A stretch of 64,000 nucleotides of DNA, taken from assembly GCF_015207005.2 (NCBI RefSeq), contig NZ_JADEXS020000001.1:8765001-8829000 (forward strand). The letters are read 5' to 3'. Shown here piece by piece: positions 28,083-37,363 of the stretch (its first letter is position 1; each line of letters opens with the position of its first letter). The position numbers and the translations under genes are program-made. The notes below the pieces were generated by a model. It searched no databases. It saw only the letters and a program-made list of their open reading frames with translations, and was not told where the DNA came from. The stretch comes from Desmonostoc muscorum LEGE 12446. GTDB taxonomy: Bacteria; Cyanobacteriota; Cyanobacteriia; Cyanobacteriales; Nostocaceae.

Positions 28083-31000
28083 TTTCCACCATCGCCCCAC
28101 ATCCACAATCGCACGGGCAATTTCTGACGTTGCGGCTTCACCACCTAATGCAAAGATAACTGGAAACAATGCCTTGATATCTTGCAGCAAATCAGGGCGA
28201 CTGCGAAGGGATAGCTGATGAAGTGTATCTTGCCAGGAAGGGAAAAGTTTGACAGATGGTATTTGTGACAGATCTAAAGCACATGTACTTAATGCATCGG
28301 CGCGATATTCCTCATCTGGAATCGAGCGTGCGGCGGCAAGTGCCTCTAGCAGAACCTCTGGCAGTTTTTCTACTAAGGCAATCAAGGCATAGGTACGAGA
28401 ATACTCATCTGGAATCGAGCGTGCGGCGGCAAGTGCTTCTGGCAGAACCTCTGGCAGTTTCTCTACTAAAGCTCTTAAGGCATAGCTGCGAGAATCCTCA
28501 TCCTGAATCGAGCGTGCGGTGGCGAGTGCTTCTGGCAGAACCTCTGGTAGTTTCTCTGCTAAAGTACTGAGGGCAGAGGCGCGATTTGACTCTGACTGAA
28601 TCAAGCGTGCGGCGGTGAGTGCTTCTGGCAAAACCTCTGGCAGTTTCTCTGCTAAGGCACTCAAGGCAGAACTGCGAGAATACTCATTCTCAATCAAGCG
28701 TGCCGTAGAGAGTACTTCGGGCAACAACTCAGGTGGCAGTTTCTTCGCTAAAGTACTGAGGACAGAGGCGCGAGAATACTCATCTTGAATCAGGTGTGCA
28801 GCAGATAGTGCTTCTGGCAACAACTCAGGTGGTATTTTCTCTGCCAAGGCTCTCAAAACATCGGGATAATCTTCCTCATCGTGAATCAAACGTGCAGCAG
28901 AGAGTGCTTCTCGCAAAACCTCTGGCAGTTTATCAGTTAAAGTACTTAGAACTAAGGTACGAAAATACTCATTTTTGATCGAGCGCGCAGCAGCGAGTAC
29001 TTCTGGCAACAACTCAGGTGGCAGTTTCTCTGCTAAAGTGCTGAGGACAGAGGCGCGAGAATACTCATCCTGAATCAAGCGTGCGGCAGCGAGTGCTTCT
29101 GGCAGAACCTCTGGCAGTTTTTCTGCTAGAGCTCTCAAGACATCAGCACGAGAATACTCATTCTGAATCAAGCGTGCGGCGGCGAGTGCTTCTGGCAAAA
29201 CCTCTGGCAGTTTCTCTACAAAGCTACTGAGGACGGAGGCGAGATAATACTCATCCTGAATCAAGCGTGCGGCGGCGAGTGCTTCTGGCAACAATTCAAG
29301 TGGCAGTTTCTCTGCTAAGGTACTCAAGGCTTTGGTGAGAAAATACTCAATCTGAATCGAGCGTGTGGCAGCGAGTACTTCTGGGAAAACCTCTGGCAGT
29401 TTCTCTGCTAAGGTACTGAGGGCAGAGGCGCGATATTCCTCATTCTGAATTGAGCGTGCGGTCACAAGTGCTTCTGGCAACAACTCAGGTGGCAGTTTCT
29501 CTGCTAAGGTACTGACGATAGAGGCGAGAGAATACTCATTCTGAACCAAGCGTGCAGCCGCGAGTGCTTCTGGGAAAACCTCTGGCAGTTGTTCTGCTAA
29601 CGCACTCAAGGCATTGGCGCGAGAATACTCATCCTTAATCGAGCGTGCGGCAGATACTGCTTCTGGCAGCAATTCAGGTGGCAGTTTCTCTGCTAAGGTA
29701 CTGAGGATAGAGGCGAAAGAATACTCATTCTGAATCGAGTGTGCGGCAGATAGTGCTTCTGGCAACAATTCAGGTGGCAGTTGTTCTGCTAAGGCTCTCA
29801 AGGCATTGGCGCGAGAATACTCATCCTTAATTGAGCGTGCGGCCGCGAGTGCTTCTGGGAAAACCTCTGGCAGTTTCTCTGCTAAGGTAATGAGGGCAGA
29901 GGCGCGATATTCCTCATTCTGAATTGAGCGTGCGGCAGATACTGCTTCTAGCAACAATTCAGGTGGCAGTTTCTCTGCTAAGGCACTCAAGGCTTTAGCG
30001 AGAGAATACTCATTCTCAATCAAGTGCGCGGCGGCGAGTGCTTCTGGAAAAACCTCTGGCAGTTGTTCTGCTAAGGTTCTCAAGGCATCGGCAAAATCTT
30101 CCTCATCTTGAATCAAACGTGCAGCAGAGAGTGCTTCTGACAGTATCAGTTCTTTTAAATTTGACGGCAAATAGTTGACTAACTCTGCAAGGGCTTTCAC
30201 TTTCTGTTTTGGTTCTGGGTTTTGCAGGGCATAAGCTAGTCCTTGTTCAGCATTCCAAAAATTGTTTTTGACCAGCGCCACCAGCAATTCCACTGGTACA
30301 TTCGCTGCCAAACTATTCAGAGATGCTGTAATCAAAGCATAGCGACACTGCAAACTCACAACTTGTGGCAAGGTTGATTCAGTCCAATTCCCTTCTGCTA
30401 ATTCCCAGGCACGAGAAATATCTGTGATGTAACCGCCAGTTTGTGCTAATTGTTCCCGCACTTCATACCAGCCATTGCTTCCAGTTGCCGACTCTTCCCG
30501 TAATAACTTGTGAATCTCTTCTAACTGTCCAGCTTTTTCCAAATGCCAAACTAAACGCTGATGAATGTAACCATCATCGGGTAGAGTATGCCATAAACCA
30601 TTCTGGGTTTTCTGCCGATATTTCTTCAACAAAGCAGCGTGAACATCAGCAAGGTTTAAACCCAACCCAGCCAAATCTCCTTGGCGCTTTGGCACAGTGG
30701 GAGCAGTTAACAAATTACACGCTAAATCGTGGAATAAGTCATGTAAGCGATAGGTAGGCATACCATCAGCAAGCGGTACTCCTGTTAATAGCAATGCTTT
30801 ATTCCGTAAATATTGCAACATCTTGGCAGCATCACGCTTATCCATCTGCCACAGTGTTGCTGCCATCATCTTATTAATGTTGACATCCTCCGGCAACACC
30901 CCTAACCAAGAGAAATGCTTCTGCTTTTGTGGTGGCATTCTCTTGACGCTCAAATTTAAAGATGCGGTTAAACTCAGGCGTTTTAAACTAGCCTCATCGG

Positions 31001-32198
31001 TAATTTCTTCGGCTTCCGGTCGGTCAAAACTTGTTAATCTGGCTACTTCTTGCTGAATATCTCCCAACAGTTCATCCCAAGTTGTACCATAGGCAACTTC
31101 GGCGGCTGCAAGTTCCAATGCTAGGGGAAGATAACCAACACGTTTGGCTAAATTTTCTGCTGAGTGACGTTCTGTGCCTGTAATCTCGCGTCTTAATTTC
31201 TTCGTCAGCAATTCCATTGCCTGGTCTGGTTTCATTATATCCAGGCTGTAGGTGCTGGCTGCTAACGCATCTGCAATGTGACCTTCACGAGTAGTTACTA
31301 AAACTTGACAACGCAACCCACCAACATTAAATGCTTGTGCATTTTCGGTATTCCATGCATCATCCACCACTAGTAACACAGCCTTGTCATAAAGCAGAGT
31401 CCGCAAATGGTTGGAAGTCGCTGTTACACTCGTAGGCTTAAAGCTATAGTCTCCTAATGCTTGCACCCAGCCACTCAGTAAAGCCAGCACATCGGGTTGT
31501 TGACCTAATGTTGCCCAAAGAATGCCATCACAAAAACGAGTTTGTATTTCTGCATTATGGGCTAAAGCCGCAGCTAGAGTAGATTTGCCCACAGAACCCA
31601 AACCGTGAATTGCAGTAATTACCAAAGTGCGACTGTCAGCCGATGAACCATTTAAAAGACGAGTTTTTAAATCATCGCTATACTCTGGGCGTTCTACAAA
31701 GTGTCCAGGTAAAGGTGGCGCTTGGAACAGAGCAAGTTTAGTTTGGGGTACTGTAGCAACACCCTCATCTTGGGTGAAATTGGCTGCCAATTCTTTGGAT
31801 TTTTTTGGTCTGCTATTTTCCCAAGCTTCATCAAACCGTTTTAAGTTCTTTTCCCTATCTCTTGACCATAGCTTGAGTGTAAAGTGCCAGTCATCAACAC
31901 CCTTGGTTTGCAGACGGTTATCTTCGAGAATCTTCAAGAAATCCTTGAGCAAATTCAGCGCTTCTCGGATTTGCGCTTTAGTTAACTTGCCAGCACTTTT
32001 ATTTTTTTGCGTCAACAACTCTAAAGCGACTAGCGTTGTCTGGATAGTCAGCTTGGGGTTAGTGCTGTCTTCGTCTTTCCAGTCGTATTTAATTTTTAAG
32101 CCACAGTCCTCAAATTCCCCATCAGCGAAACAAAGCAACGCCTCCAATAGACGCTTAACTCGCTTTTTAGGTTCAGGGCCGTAAGTTTGTCGTGGCAT
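28080..32198 (-). CDS. STAND/NB-ARC ATPase with about 20 C-terminal 31-32-residue repeats
   Basis: 1372 residues. Residues 1-135 form an unrecognised, charged helical domain (PKKRVKRLLEALLCFADGE, DDWHFTLKLWSRDREKNLKRF), probably the effector or adaptor end. An NB-ARC ATPase follows: P-loop GLGSVGKST near 199-207, Walker B VLLVVDDAW near 274-282, VLVTTR sensor, a GYLPLALELAA motif (GLPLA-like) and a winged-helix part (LGVLPEDVNINKMMAATLW). From about 670 to 1300 come about 20 helical repeats of the type LPEVLPEALAAARLIQ, then DEYSRASVLSTLAEK, alternating with LPPELLPEAL versions. A 75-residue cap ends the protein. Such architecture means ligand sensing by the repeats and ATP-driven oligomerisation. 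An anti-phage or stress-sensing role is inference. No signal peptide or membrane segment. Confidence 0.92.
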   Translation of the reverse strand: MPRQTYGPEPKKRVKRLLEALLCFADGEFEDCGLKIKYDWKDEDSTNPKLTIQTTLVALELLTQKNKSAGKLTKAQIREALNLLKDFLKILEDNRLQTKGVDDWHFTLKLWSRDREKNLKRFDEAWENSRPKKSKELAANFTQDEGVATVPQTKLALFQAPPLPGHFVERPEYSDDLKTRLLNGSSADSRTLVITAIHGLGSVGKSTLAAALAHNAEIQTRFCDGILWATLGQQPDVLALLSGWVQALGDYSFKPTSVTATSNHLRTLLYDKAVLLVVDDAWNTENAQAFNVGGLRCQVLVTTREGHIADALAASTYSLDIMKPDQAMELLTKKLRREITGTERHSAENLAKRVGYLPLALELAAAEVAYGTTWDELLGDIQQEVARLTSFDRPEAEEITDEASLKRLSLTASLNLSVKRMPPQKQKHFSWLGVLPEDVNINKMMAATLWQMDKRDAAKMLQYLRNKALLLTGVPLADGMPTYRLHDLFHDLACNLLTAPTVPKRQGDLAGLGLNLADVHAALLKKYRQKTQNGLWHTLPDDGYIHQRLVWHLEKAGQLEEIHKLLREESATGSNGWYEVREQLAQTGGYITDISRAWELAEGNWTESTLPQVVSLQCRYALITASLNSLAANVPVELLVALVKNNFWNAEQGLAYALQNPEPKQKVKALAELVNYLPSNLKELILSEALSAARLIQDEEDFADALRTLAEQLPEVFPEALAAAHLIENEYSLAKALSALAEKLPPELLLEAVSAARSIQNEEYRASALITLAEKLPEVFPEALAAARSIKDEYSRANALRALAEQLPPELLPEALSAAHSIQNEYSFASILSTLAEKLPPELLPEAVSAARSIKDEYSRANALSALAEQLPEVFPEALAAARLVQNEYSLASIVSTLAEKLPPELLPEALVTARSIQNEEYRASALSTLAEKLPEVFPEVLAATRSIQIEYFLTKALSTLAEKLPLELLPEALAAARLIQDEYYLASVLSSFVEKLPEVLPEALAAARLIQNEYSRADVLRALAEKLPEVLPEALAAARLIQDEYSRASVLSTLAEKLPPELLPEVLAAARSIKNEYFRTLVLSTLTDKLPEVLREALSAARLIHDEEDYPDVLRALAEKIPPELLPEALSAAHLIQDEYSRASVLSTLAKKLPPELLPEVLSTARLIENEYSRSSALSALAEKLPEVLPEALTAARLIQSESNRASALSTLAEKLPEVLPEALATARSIQDEDSRSYALRALVEKLPEVLPEALAAARSIPDEYSRTYALIALVEKLPEVLLEALAAARSIPDEEYRADALSTCALDLSQIPSVKLFPSWQDTLHQLSLRSRPDLLQDIKALFPVIFALGGEAATSEIARAIVDVGRWWK

Positions 32199-32320
32199 TG
32201 CCTTTCAAAAATTAAGCAAGAAGTCTGGGGCTACCCCAAATAGAAACTACCACCCCAAACCGATTAAATCCTGATTTTAAAGCATTTTCAGCGACATTGC
32301 GGTATTTGCTTCAGGACACG

Positions 32321-32358
32321 ACCCCAAAGAGAACCTGTATCTATCAACTCTTTGGGGT
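32321..32358 (+). promoter_or_regulatory. Hairpin covering the start region of a small gene
   Basis: ACCCCAAAGAG and CTCTTTGGGGT form a perfect 11-bp stem with a 16-base loop. The right arm ends nine bases before the ATG at 32367, so folding could hide the GGGG that may serve as its ribosome binding site. It could equally be a simple barrier hairpin between divergent genes. Confidence 0.5.
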
Positions 32359-32366
32359 ACAAACAA

Positions 32367-32588
32367 ATGCAAACTAAAGATATTCTCGGAAAAACTATTG
32401 CTTTGTTGCTGGCAATGCAACTATTTTTGATTGGTTTACAAGCTAAAGTCCGGATTGACCAAGGTAAGTCAAGCCTTGAGGCATTAACCTGGATGATTCA
32501 ACAGTATATTCCAGTCCTGGTTAAAATTCGCAAATTGCACGATAAAAAGGTGAAAAACGATTCTCTAAAGAGCAAAAGTCAAACATAA
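32367..32588 (+). CDS. Small membrane-anchored protein of unknown function
   Basis: 73 residues from MQTKDILGKT. One hydrophobic segment (TIALLLAMQLFLIGLQA) near the N terminus is followed by a basic tail rich in Lys (KIRKLHDKKVKNDSLKSKSQ). It lies divergently from the STAND ATPase gene, with 168 bases between them, so the two share an upstream region. A functional link is only a possibility. I do not recognise the family. Confidence 0.55.
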   Translation: MQTKDILGKTIALLLAMQLFLIGLQAKVRIDQGKSSLEALTWMIQQYIPVLVKIRKLHDKKVKNDSLKSKSQT

Positions 32589-33044
32589 CTTGGTACTGTT
32601 GAATGTTGACTGAGGAGTTATTATTCTCCCCCTGCCCCCTGCTCCCTGCCTCATCTCCCCATGTCCCTACTTATGCAGGAAAAAACTTCAGCGAAGCCTG
32701 AAGCGACCTCTGCATGGTAAAACCATACCATGATTAATTTCTACAGTGCGTAAGTCTTTGAATTTAAAAAACAACAGCCACGTGCGTGAGTTTTTCATTG
32801 AGCAAAGTGACAAATTTAATGCACAATAACAGTTAGCTCTAGTCCTGTCAACGTAGATAAAATTGTTGACAAAGAATTCTTCAGCAATTGGGAGACAAAG
32901 AGGAGAATAAAACTCCTAACTTTTGTACAGACGCGATTCATCGCGTCTCTACTCCTAACTCAGCACTCTTGTAAAACAAAGAGCGCAGACAGAAAAGCAA
33001 AGATTCTATCAGTCACTTTGACTTTTGCAACACAAGCGTATTTG
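32589..33044. other. Intergenic region with short repeats and a palindrome
   Basis: Contains C-rich tandem sequence near 32625-32665 (CCCCCTGCCCCCTGCTCCCTG) and a palindrome ACGCGATTCATCGCGT near 32931-32948, related to the GTAGAGACGCGAT repeats elsewhere. No convincing gene is present. The permease promoter probably lies in the AT-rich part between. Confidence 0.5.
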
Positions 33045-34991
33045 ATGGCTAAATCAATTGTTTCAACAAAACGACTCAGCAAACGGTTCATGCGCTGGTT
33101 GCTGGAAGAAGATAGACGAAAGCGCCAAGGGCCTTACCCTAAGGAAGAATCACATCGCCAGCATCCTTGGTGGCAGGTAATGTGCTTGACTGGTGTAGAT
33201 TATTTCTCGACTCTGGGCTATCAACCTGGAATTGCAGCACTGGCTGCCGGCGCTCTTTCTCCTGTGGCGACGCTGATTTTAGTTTTGCTGACGCTGTTTG
33301 GCGCATTGCCTATCTATCGGCGCATTGCTGCCGAAAGCTCTCATGGGGAAGGGTCGATCGCTATGTTAGAGCGTTTGCTCTCCTGGTGGCAAGGGAAATT
33401 ACTTGTGCTGTGTCTACTTGGCTTTGTGGCAACTGACTTTATTATCACAATTACTCTGTCGGCTGCCGATGCTACAGCCCATATTATCGAAAATCCCTTG
33501 GCTGCAAATTGGCTTCACGATCAAACGATCGCCATTACCCTAATATTAATTGCATTACTAGGCGCAGTTTTCCTTAGAGGTTTCAAAGAAGCCATCGGCA
33601 TTGCAGTGTTTTTGGTGGGAGTTTATCTGCTGTTAAACTTTATTGTGGTTAGCGTTGGTGCATATCAGATTCTAACTCGCCCAGAAGCGATCGCTAACTG
33701 GCAAACTGCCTTATTTGCCCGCCATTCTAATCCTTTGCTACTAATCGGTTTATCTCTTTTGGTATTCCCGAAGTTAGCACTCGGATTATCAGGCTTTGAA
33801 ACTGGCGTCACTGTTATGCCCCTCGTCAAAGGTAGCAGCAGCGACACTCCCCAGTATCCCAGAGCCAGGATTCAGAATACACGCAAGCTGCTGACTACTG
33901 CTGCTTGGATTATGAGTTTCTTTTTACTCACCACCAGTTTTATAACTACTCTGCTGATTCCTGCCTCAGAATTTGCACATGGAGGCAAAGCCAACGGACG
34001 TGCCCTTGCTTATTTAGCACATCTTTATTTAGGTAATACCTTTGGCACAATTTACGATTTAAGCACTATTTCCATTTTGTGGTTTGCAGGTGCATCGGCA
34101 ATGGCAGGGTTACTAAATATTGTGCCTCGTTACTTGCCACGCTATGGCATGGCGCCCAATTGGGCAAGAGTCAGCCGGCCTTTGGTTTTAGTCTATACAG
34201 CGATCGCTTTTATTGTCACAATTATCTTCCGAGCAAATGTGGAAGCTCAAGGCGGGGCTTACGCAACTGGTGTGCTGGTGTTGATTACCTCAGCGGCTTT
34301 TGCTGTAACTTTATCAGCTCGCCGTCACAGAGAAAAGCACGCCACCTTCGTCTTTGGAATTATTACAGTGTTGTTTGTGTACACCACTGTTGTTAATATC
34401 ATCGAAAGACCAGAGGGGATTAGGATTGCTGGATGTTTTATCGGTGCGATCATTTTCACTTCCTTAATTTCTCGCGTTTGGCGTTCAACTGAACTGCGAG
34501 CTGAGAGAATCGAAATTGATGATAATGCCCGTGAATTCCTTGCCGAAGAAAGCCAGGGCGCAATACGAATAATTGCTAATCGCTTGAATACAGGCGATGT
34601 CCTAGAGTATTTTCTCAAAGAGAAAGAGGTGCGTGAAGACAATCATATTCCAGCCGACGATCCAATTCTCTTTTTAGAAATTATGGTGTCAGATGCTTCG
34701 GAATTTGCGGATGTGATTAAAGTAAAAGGGGTGCAAGTTGGTGATTACCGCATCCTACGTGCCGAGAGTGCAGCAGTACCCAATGCGATCGCCGCTTTAC
34801 TATTATATATCCGCGATCAAACAGGTAAGATTCCCCATGCTTATTTCGGCTGGGTCGAGGGAAACCCCATACAATACTTACTGCGTTTTATTTTATTTGG
34901 TGAAGGCGATATTGCTGTCCTCACCCGTGAAGTGCTGCGTCGCGCTGAAAAAGATCCCGAAAGGCGTCCTGGTATCCACGTTGGGGGATGA
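33045..34991 (+). CDS. APC-superfamily permease with soluble C-terminal domain
   Basis: 648 residues from the ATG at 33045 ([11 protein letters not shown]); upstream TTG codons are in frame but less likely. About 12 hydrophobic helices run from [20 protein letters not shown], typical of helix 1 in amino-acid/polyamine/organocation transporters, through IIRVW-like sequence near residue 490. The last 150 residues are a hydrophilic cytoplasmic domain ([41 protein letters not shown]). Substrate not deducible. It appears to be transcribed alone. Confidence 0.85.
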   Translation: MAKSIVSTKRLSKRFMRWLLEEDRRKRQGPYPKEESHRQHPWWQVMCLTGVDYFSTLGYQPGIAALAAGALSPVATLILVLLTLFGALPIYRRIAAESSHGEGSIAMLERLLSWWQGKLLVLCLLGFVATDFIITITLSAADATAHIIENPLAANWLHDQTIAITLILIALLGAVFLRGFKEAIGIAVFLVGVYLLLNFIVVSVGAYQILTRPEAIANWQTALFARHSNPLLLIGLSLLVFPKLALGLSGFETGVTVMPLVKGSSSDTPQYPRARIQNTRKLLTTAAWIMSFFLLTTSFITTLLIPASEFAHGGKANGRALAYLAHLYLGNTFGTIYDLSTISILWFAGASAMAGLLNIVPRYLPRYGMAPNWARVSRPLVLVYTAIAFIVTIIFRANVEAQGGAYATGVLVLITSAAFAVTLSARRHREKHATFVFGIITVLFVYTTVVNIIERPEGIRIAGCFIGAIIFTSLISRVWRSTELRAERIEIDDNAREFLAEESQGAIRIIANRLNTGDVLEYFLKEKEVREDNHIPADDPILFLEIMVSDASEFADVIKVKGVQVGDYRILRAESAAVPNAIAALLLYIRDQTGKIPHAYFGWVEGNPIQYLLRFILFGEGDIAVLTREVLRRAEKDPERRPGIHVGG

Positions 34992-35073
34992 GGGAAGAGG
35001 CGTGCAAAACAATAGGGAATAGGCAAGAAGCAATTAATACTTTTACTACTCCCTACTCCCTACTCCCTATTCC

Positions 35074-35517
35074 CTATTTGCTTAAAGCATCTTTGATGCC
35101 ATCAACAGTGCGTTGAACAACATTTTTGGTATCGTCTACTGCTTTCTGTGTACGAGATGCATCTTGGTCTGCTCTTTGTTGGATTCGAGCCGCATCTCTT
35201 TGTGCCTTGCGCCCAATAAAGCTACCATTATCTGTTGCTTCGTCTACTTTATTGGCATTGGTTTTTGCTGTATCCTTTAGCTTATCTGCTGTATCTCGGA
35301 TAAAATTCTTGGTTCGTCCAGCATCTTCACTTGCTTTGCTTTTAGCATCGTCGATATCTGCGGATGCAATTAAGTTTGTTGCAGGATTAGCCATTGCTGA
35401 GGTGTTCACCAAAAATGCACCATGCCAAATAAAAGCCATCGCTGACACACAAAACAATGTTGTAGCTATCCAACGTCCTACAGTGGAAAGCCCTTTTGTA
35501 AAATAATTGAGTTTCAT
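35074..35517 (-). CDS. Exported Ala/Asp-rich helical protein
   Basis: 147 residues from MKLNYFTKG. The N terminus has a signal-like hydrophobic stretch (WIATTLFCVSAMAFIWHGAFL) with possible cleavage after SAMA. The mature part is highly charged and helical with repeated lysine, alanine and aspartate patterns (DDAKSKASEDAGRTKNF, DTADKLKDTAKTNANK, DAARIQQRADQDASRTQKA), resembling LEA-like or apolipoprotein-like stress proteins. A periplasmic protective role is a guess. It follows the permease tail to tail. Confidence 0.65.
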   Translation of the reverse strand: MKLNYFTKGLSTVGRWIATTLFCVSAMAFIWHGAFLVNTSAMANPATNLIASADIDDAKSKASEDAGRTKNFIRDTADKLKDTAKTNANKVDEATDNGSFIGRKAQRDAARIQQRADQDASRTQKAVDDTKNVVQRTVDGIKDALSK

Positions 35518-35708
35518 AGAATACAATGTCCGTTTGCTTTAGCATTCTATATTTACTTCATTTGGCTCATCAGCCAAATCACTCCCCAGGTAGAGGTTTT
35601 CTCATCATAAGTTGTTAAAAAAATTCGCTCTTTTAATAGATTTAAATACTACTCAGTTCTGCCTATAGTTGAGAGGCGGAAATCTAAACCTAATATTATG
35701 GTCTGTTG

Positions 35709-36296
35709 TCACTGTAAATTACGTAATTGAATTTGATATATTTCTGGTGTGTTAATGTCTAATAATACAGAGGGATGATTAAACTCTACTTTGCAAATTA
35801 CAGGATAAAATTCTTGGATAATTTGGCGTAAACCGAGAGTTTCTTCCCGAATATTTTGTAAGTGCGATCGCATTTGATGATTAAACAACAATGGATGCCC
35901 CATTTTCCCTTGATATGTGGGTGCAGTAATCAATGCTGAATTGTCTTGGTGTGTTAGAAGTAATGTTTGATAAATCTCTAATTTCCTGGGTTGATCAACT
36001 GCGGAAATTGCCAATACTTCAAAGTCTTGGGGAACATGTTGCAATCCTGTCAGAAGAGAGGTTGTTTTCCCTGCATTACTCTGAGGATTAATTACAGTTA
36101 AACTCCCAGGAGGACAATCTTTTTGTTTCTGGCTATTGTGTAAACCTAGCACTACCACAGGAGTAAAACCTAAACTTAACCACTGTTCTAGTTGATAAGT
36201 TAATAATGTTTTACCTGCACCCCAAGGAAGTGAAGTTTTACAAGTACCCATGCGAGTAGATGCACCGGCTGCGAGGACTATGGCAAAGTGTGTCAA
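35709..36296 (-). CDS. MocA-like nucleotidyltransferase (molybdenum cofactor cytidylyl/guanylyltransferase family)
   Basis: 195 residues. The N-terminal nucleotide-binding signature is LAAGASTRMGTCKTSLPWG, followed by VINPQSNAGKTTSLLTGL and ISAVDQPRKLEIYQTLL, where the Asp coordinates metal. Family members attach CMP or GMP to molybdopterin for enzymes such as xanthine dehydrogenase. An XdhC gene lies upstream on the same strand, which supports that role, although no molybdoenzyme gene is in the window. Its ATG overlaps the stop of the PEP-CTERM gene by four bases. Confidence 0.85.
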   Translation of the reverse strand: MTHFAIVLAAGASTRMGTCKTSLPWGAGKTLLTYQLEQWLSLGFTPVVVLGLHNSQKQKDCPPGSLTVINPQSNAGKTTSLLTGLQHVPQDFEVLAISAVDQPRKLEIYQTLLLTHQDNSALITAPTYQGKMGHPLLFNHQMRSHLQNIREETLGLRQIIQEFYPVICKVEFNHPSVLLDINTPEIYQIQLRNLQ

Positions 36297-37057
36297 TTTG
36301 CAAATTTTTGCTTATTAAATAACAACCCAATACCAAAAAGACTCAAAGCTAAAATAGTACCTGCTTCAGGGATAGAAGTACGGCTAATACTCAGAAAATT
36401 GATACCCAATGCCCGATTATTTTCAGAACTGCTAATAACTAATTTAGAGATATTAGCAATTTCATTACTCACACCGATGAAAACAGCCGAGTTATCAATT
36501 ACTGTCGAAGAAGTTCCTGGAATTGAGAAGCTACCTAAAAGGTTATCTTTGTCATCAAAAGCAGAAATAAAGGCTGTAAAGTTAAATGTGTCATCTACTC
36601 CAATTTGTGTGCCTGCACCCAGTACAGGTGTATCGAAGGTAATAGTTATTGGCCCAGGATTACCTTGAGCGGGAAAACCACCGGGAATAAATCCAGTAAA
36701 GAGAATGGCATCTCCATCAGAAAAGTTAATTGGCAGATTAGGTGAAACTGGGAATACAAAAGGTGTAGTAAATCTGGGGTTATTAATAACTGGAATATCG
36801 ATACCATATCCTAAACCATTTTCAGATTTAGAATCAAAAGAGTAAGGTAAAAAATTAGCAATCGTACCTGGTAATATTTCCGCAGATATTCCAAAGTCTA
36901 AACTAGACCAATCAATTTTGTCATTAGCGTTCAAATCGTCCCGCACTGTTACAAATGAGATTGCTTGAACAGGTAAAGAAGAAAATGCTAACAAAAGTGT
37001 TGTTCCGACAACAGCAGAAAAGTTTTGCACAGAACGTGTGAGCAATGGAAGATTCAT
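36293..37057 (-). CDS. PEP-CTERM-type exported protein
   Basis: 254 residues from MNLPLLTRS, chosen because a signal peptide (FSAVVGTTLLLAFSSLPVQA) follows it directly; upstream in-frame codons lie in repeat-like sequence. The beta-rich middle is rich in Asn, Asp, Phe and Pro. The C terminus SIPEAGTILALSLFGIGLLF plus NKQKFAN has the sorting-signal layout (Pro-Glu-x, hydrophobic helix, basic end), with PEAG instead of the usual PEP. It is presumably processed by an exosortase and surface located. It lies oddly between xdhC and the MocA-like gene. Confidence 0.8.
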   Translation of the reverse strand: MNLPLLTRSVQNFSAVVGTTLLLAFSSLPVQAISFVTVRDDLNANDKIDWSSLDFGISAEILPGTIANFLPYSFDSKSENGLGYGIDIPVINNPRFTTPFVFPVSPNLPINFSDGDAILFTGFIPGGFPAQGNPGPITITFDTPVLGAGTQIGVDDTFNFTAFISAFDDKDNLLGSFSIPGTSSTVIDNSAVFIGVSNEIANISKLVISSSENNRALGINFLSISRTSIPEAGTILALSLFGIGLLFNKQKFAN

Positions 37058-37227
37058 ACAGGTAATACCATTTTGGATTTGAGATTTTGGATTCTGAAAG
37101 AGTGACTGATAATCGCTTTTGGCACTACATTTGCTGCAATCATTGTTCAAATTAGTGTAAATCATAACTTGATTTACAGTCTTAGGGACTTCCGAAAAAT
37201 AAATTATCCCAAATTATTTTTACATTT

Positions 37228-37255
37228 GTAGGGGCGCACAGCTGTGCGCCCCTAC
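37228..37255. repeat. Perfect 28-bp palindrome (GTAGGGGCGCACAG type)
   Basis: GTAGGGGCGCACAG followed directly by its complement CTGTGCGCCCCTAC. Versions occur intact at 55223-55250 and 55719-55747, and split by miniature elements around 23563-23766 and 48163-48355. These are dispersed intergenic repeats. Confidence 0.85.
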
Positions 37256-37297
37256 GGTGGGATGTTTTTTTAATTGGAAGTCCCTTATAAAAAAAGA

Positions 37298-37327
37298 CCG
37301 CATATCAAGTAAGTTCTTGATATGCGG
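37298..37327 (-). terminator. Rho-independent terminator of the xdhC transcript
   Basis: Perfect 12-bp stem CCGCATATCAAG and CTTGATATGCGG with a six-base loop. On the minus strand it is followed by TCTTTTTTTATAAG. It lies 37 bases after the xdhC stop and separates that gene from the PEP-CTERM gene. Confidence 0.85.
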
Positions 37328-37363
37328 CTAAGACTAATATATTACACTAAAAATGCTAACAAT

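Noticed and set aside
32589..33044. tRNA or other structured RNA gene
   Set aside because: Only a short palindrome is present; no cloverleaf or T-loop consensus. No tRNA was found anywhere in the window.
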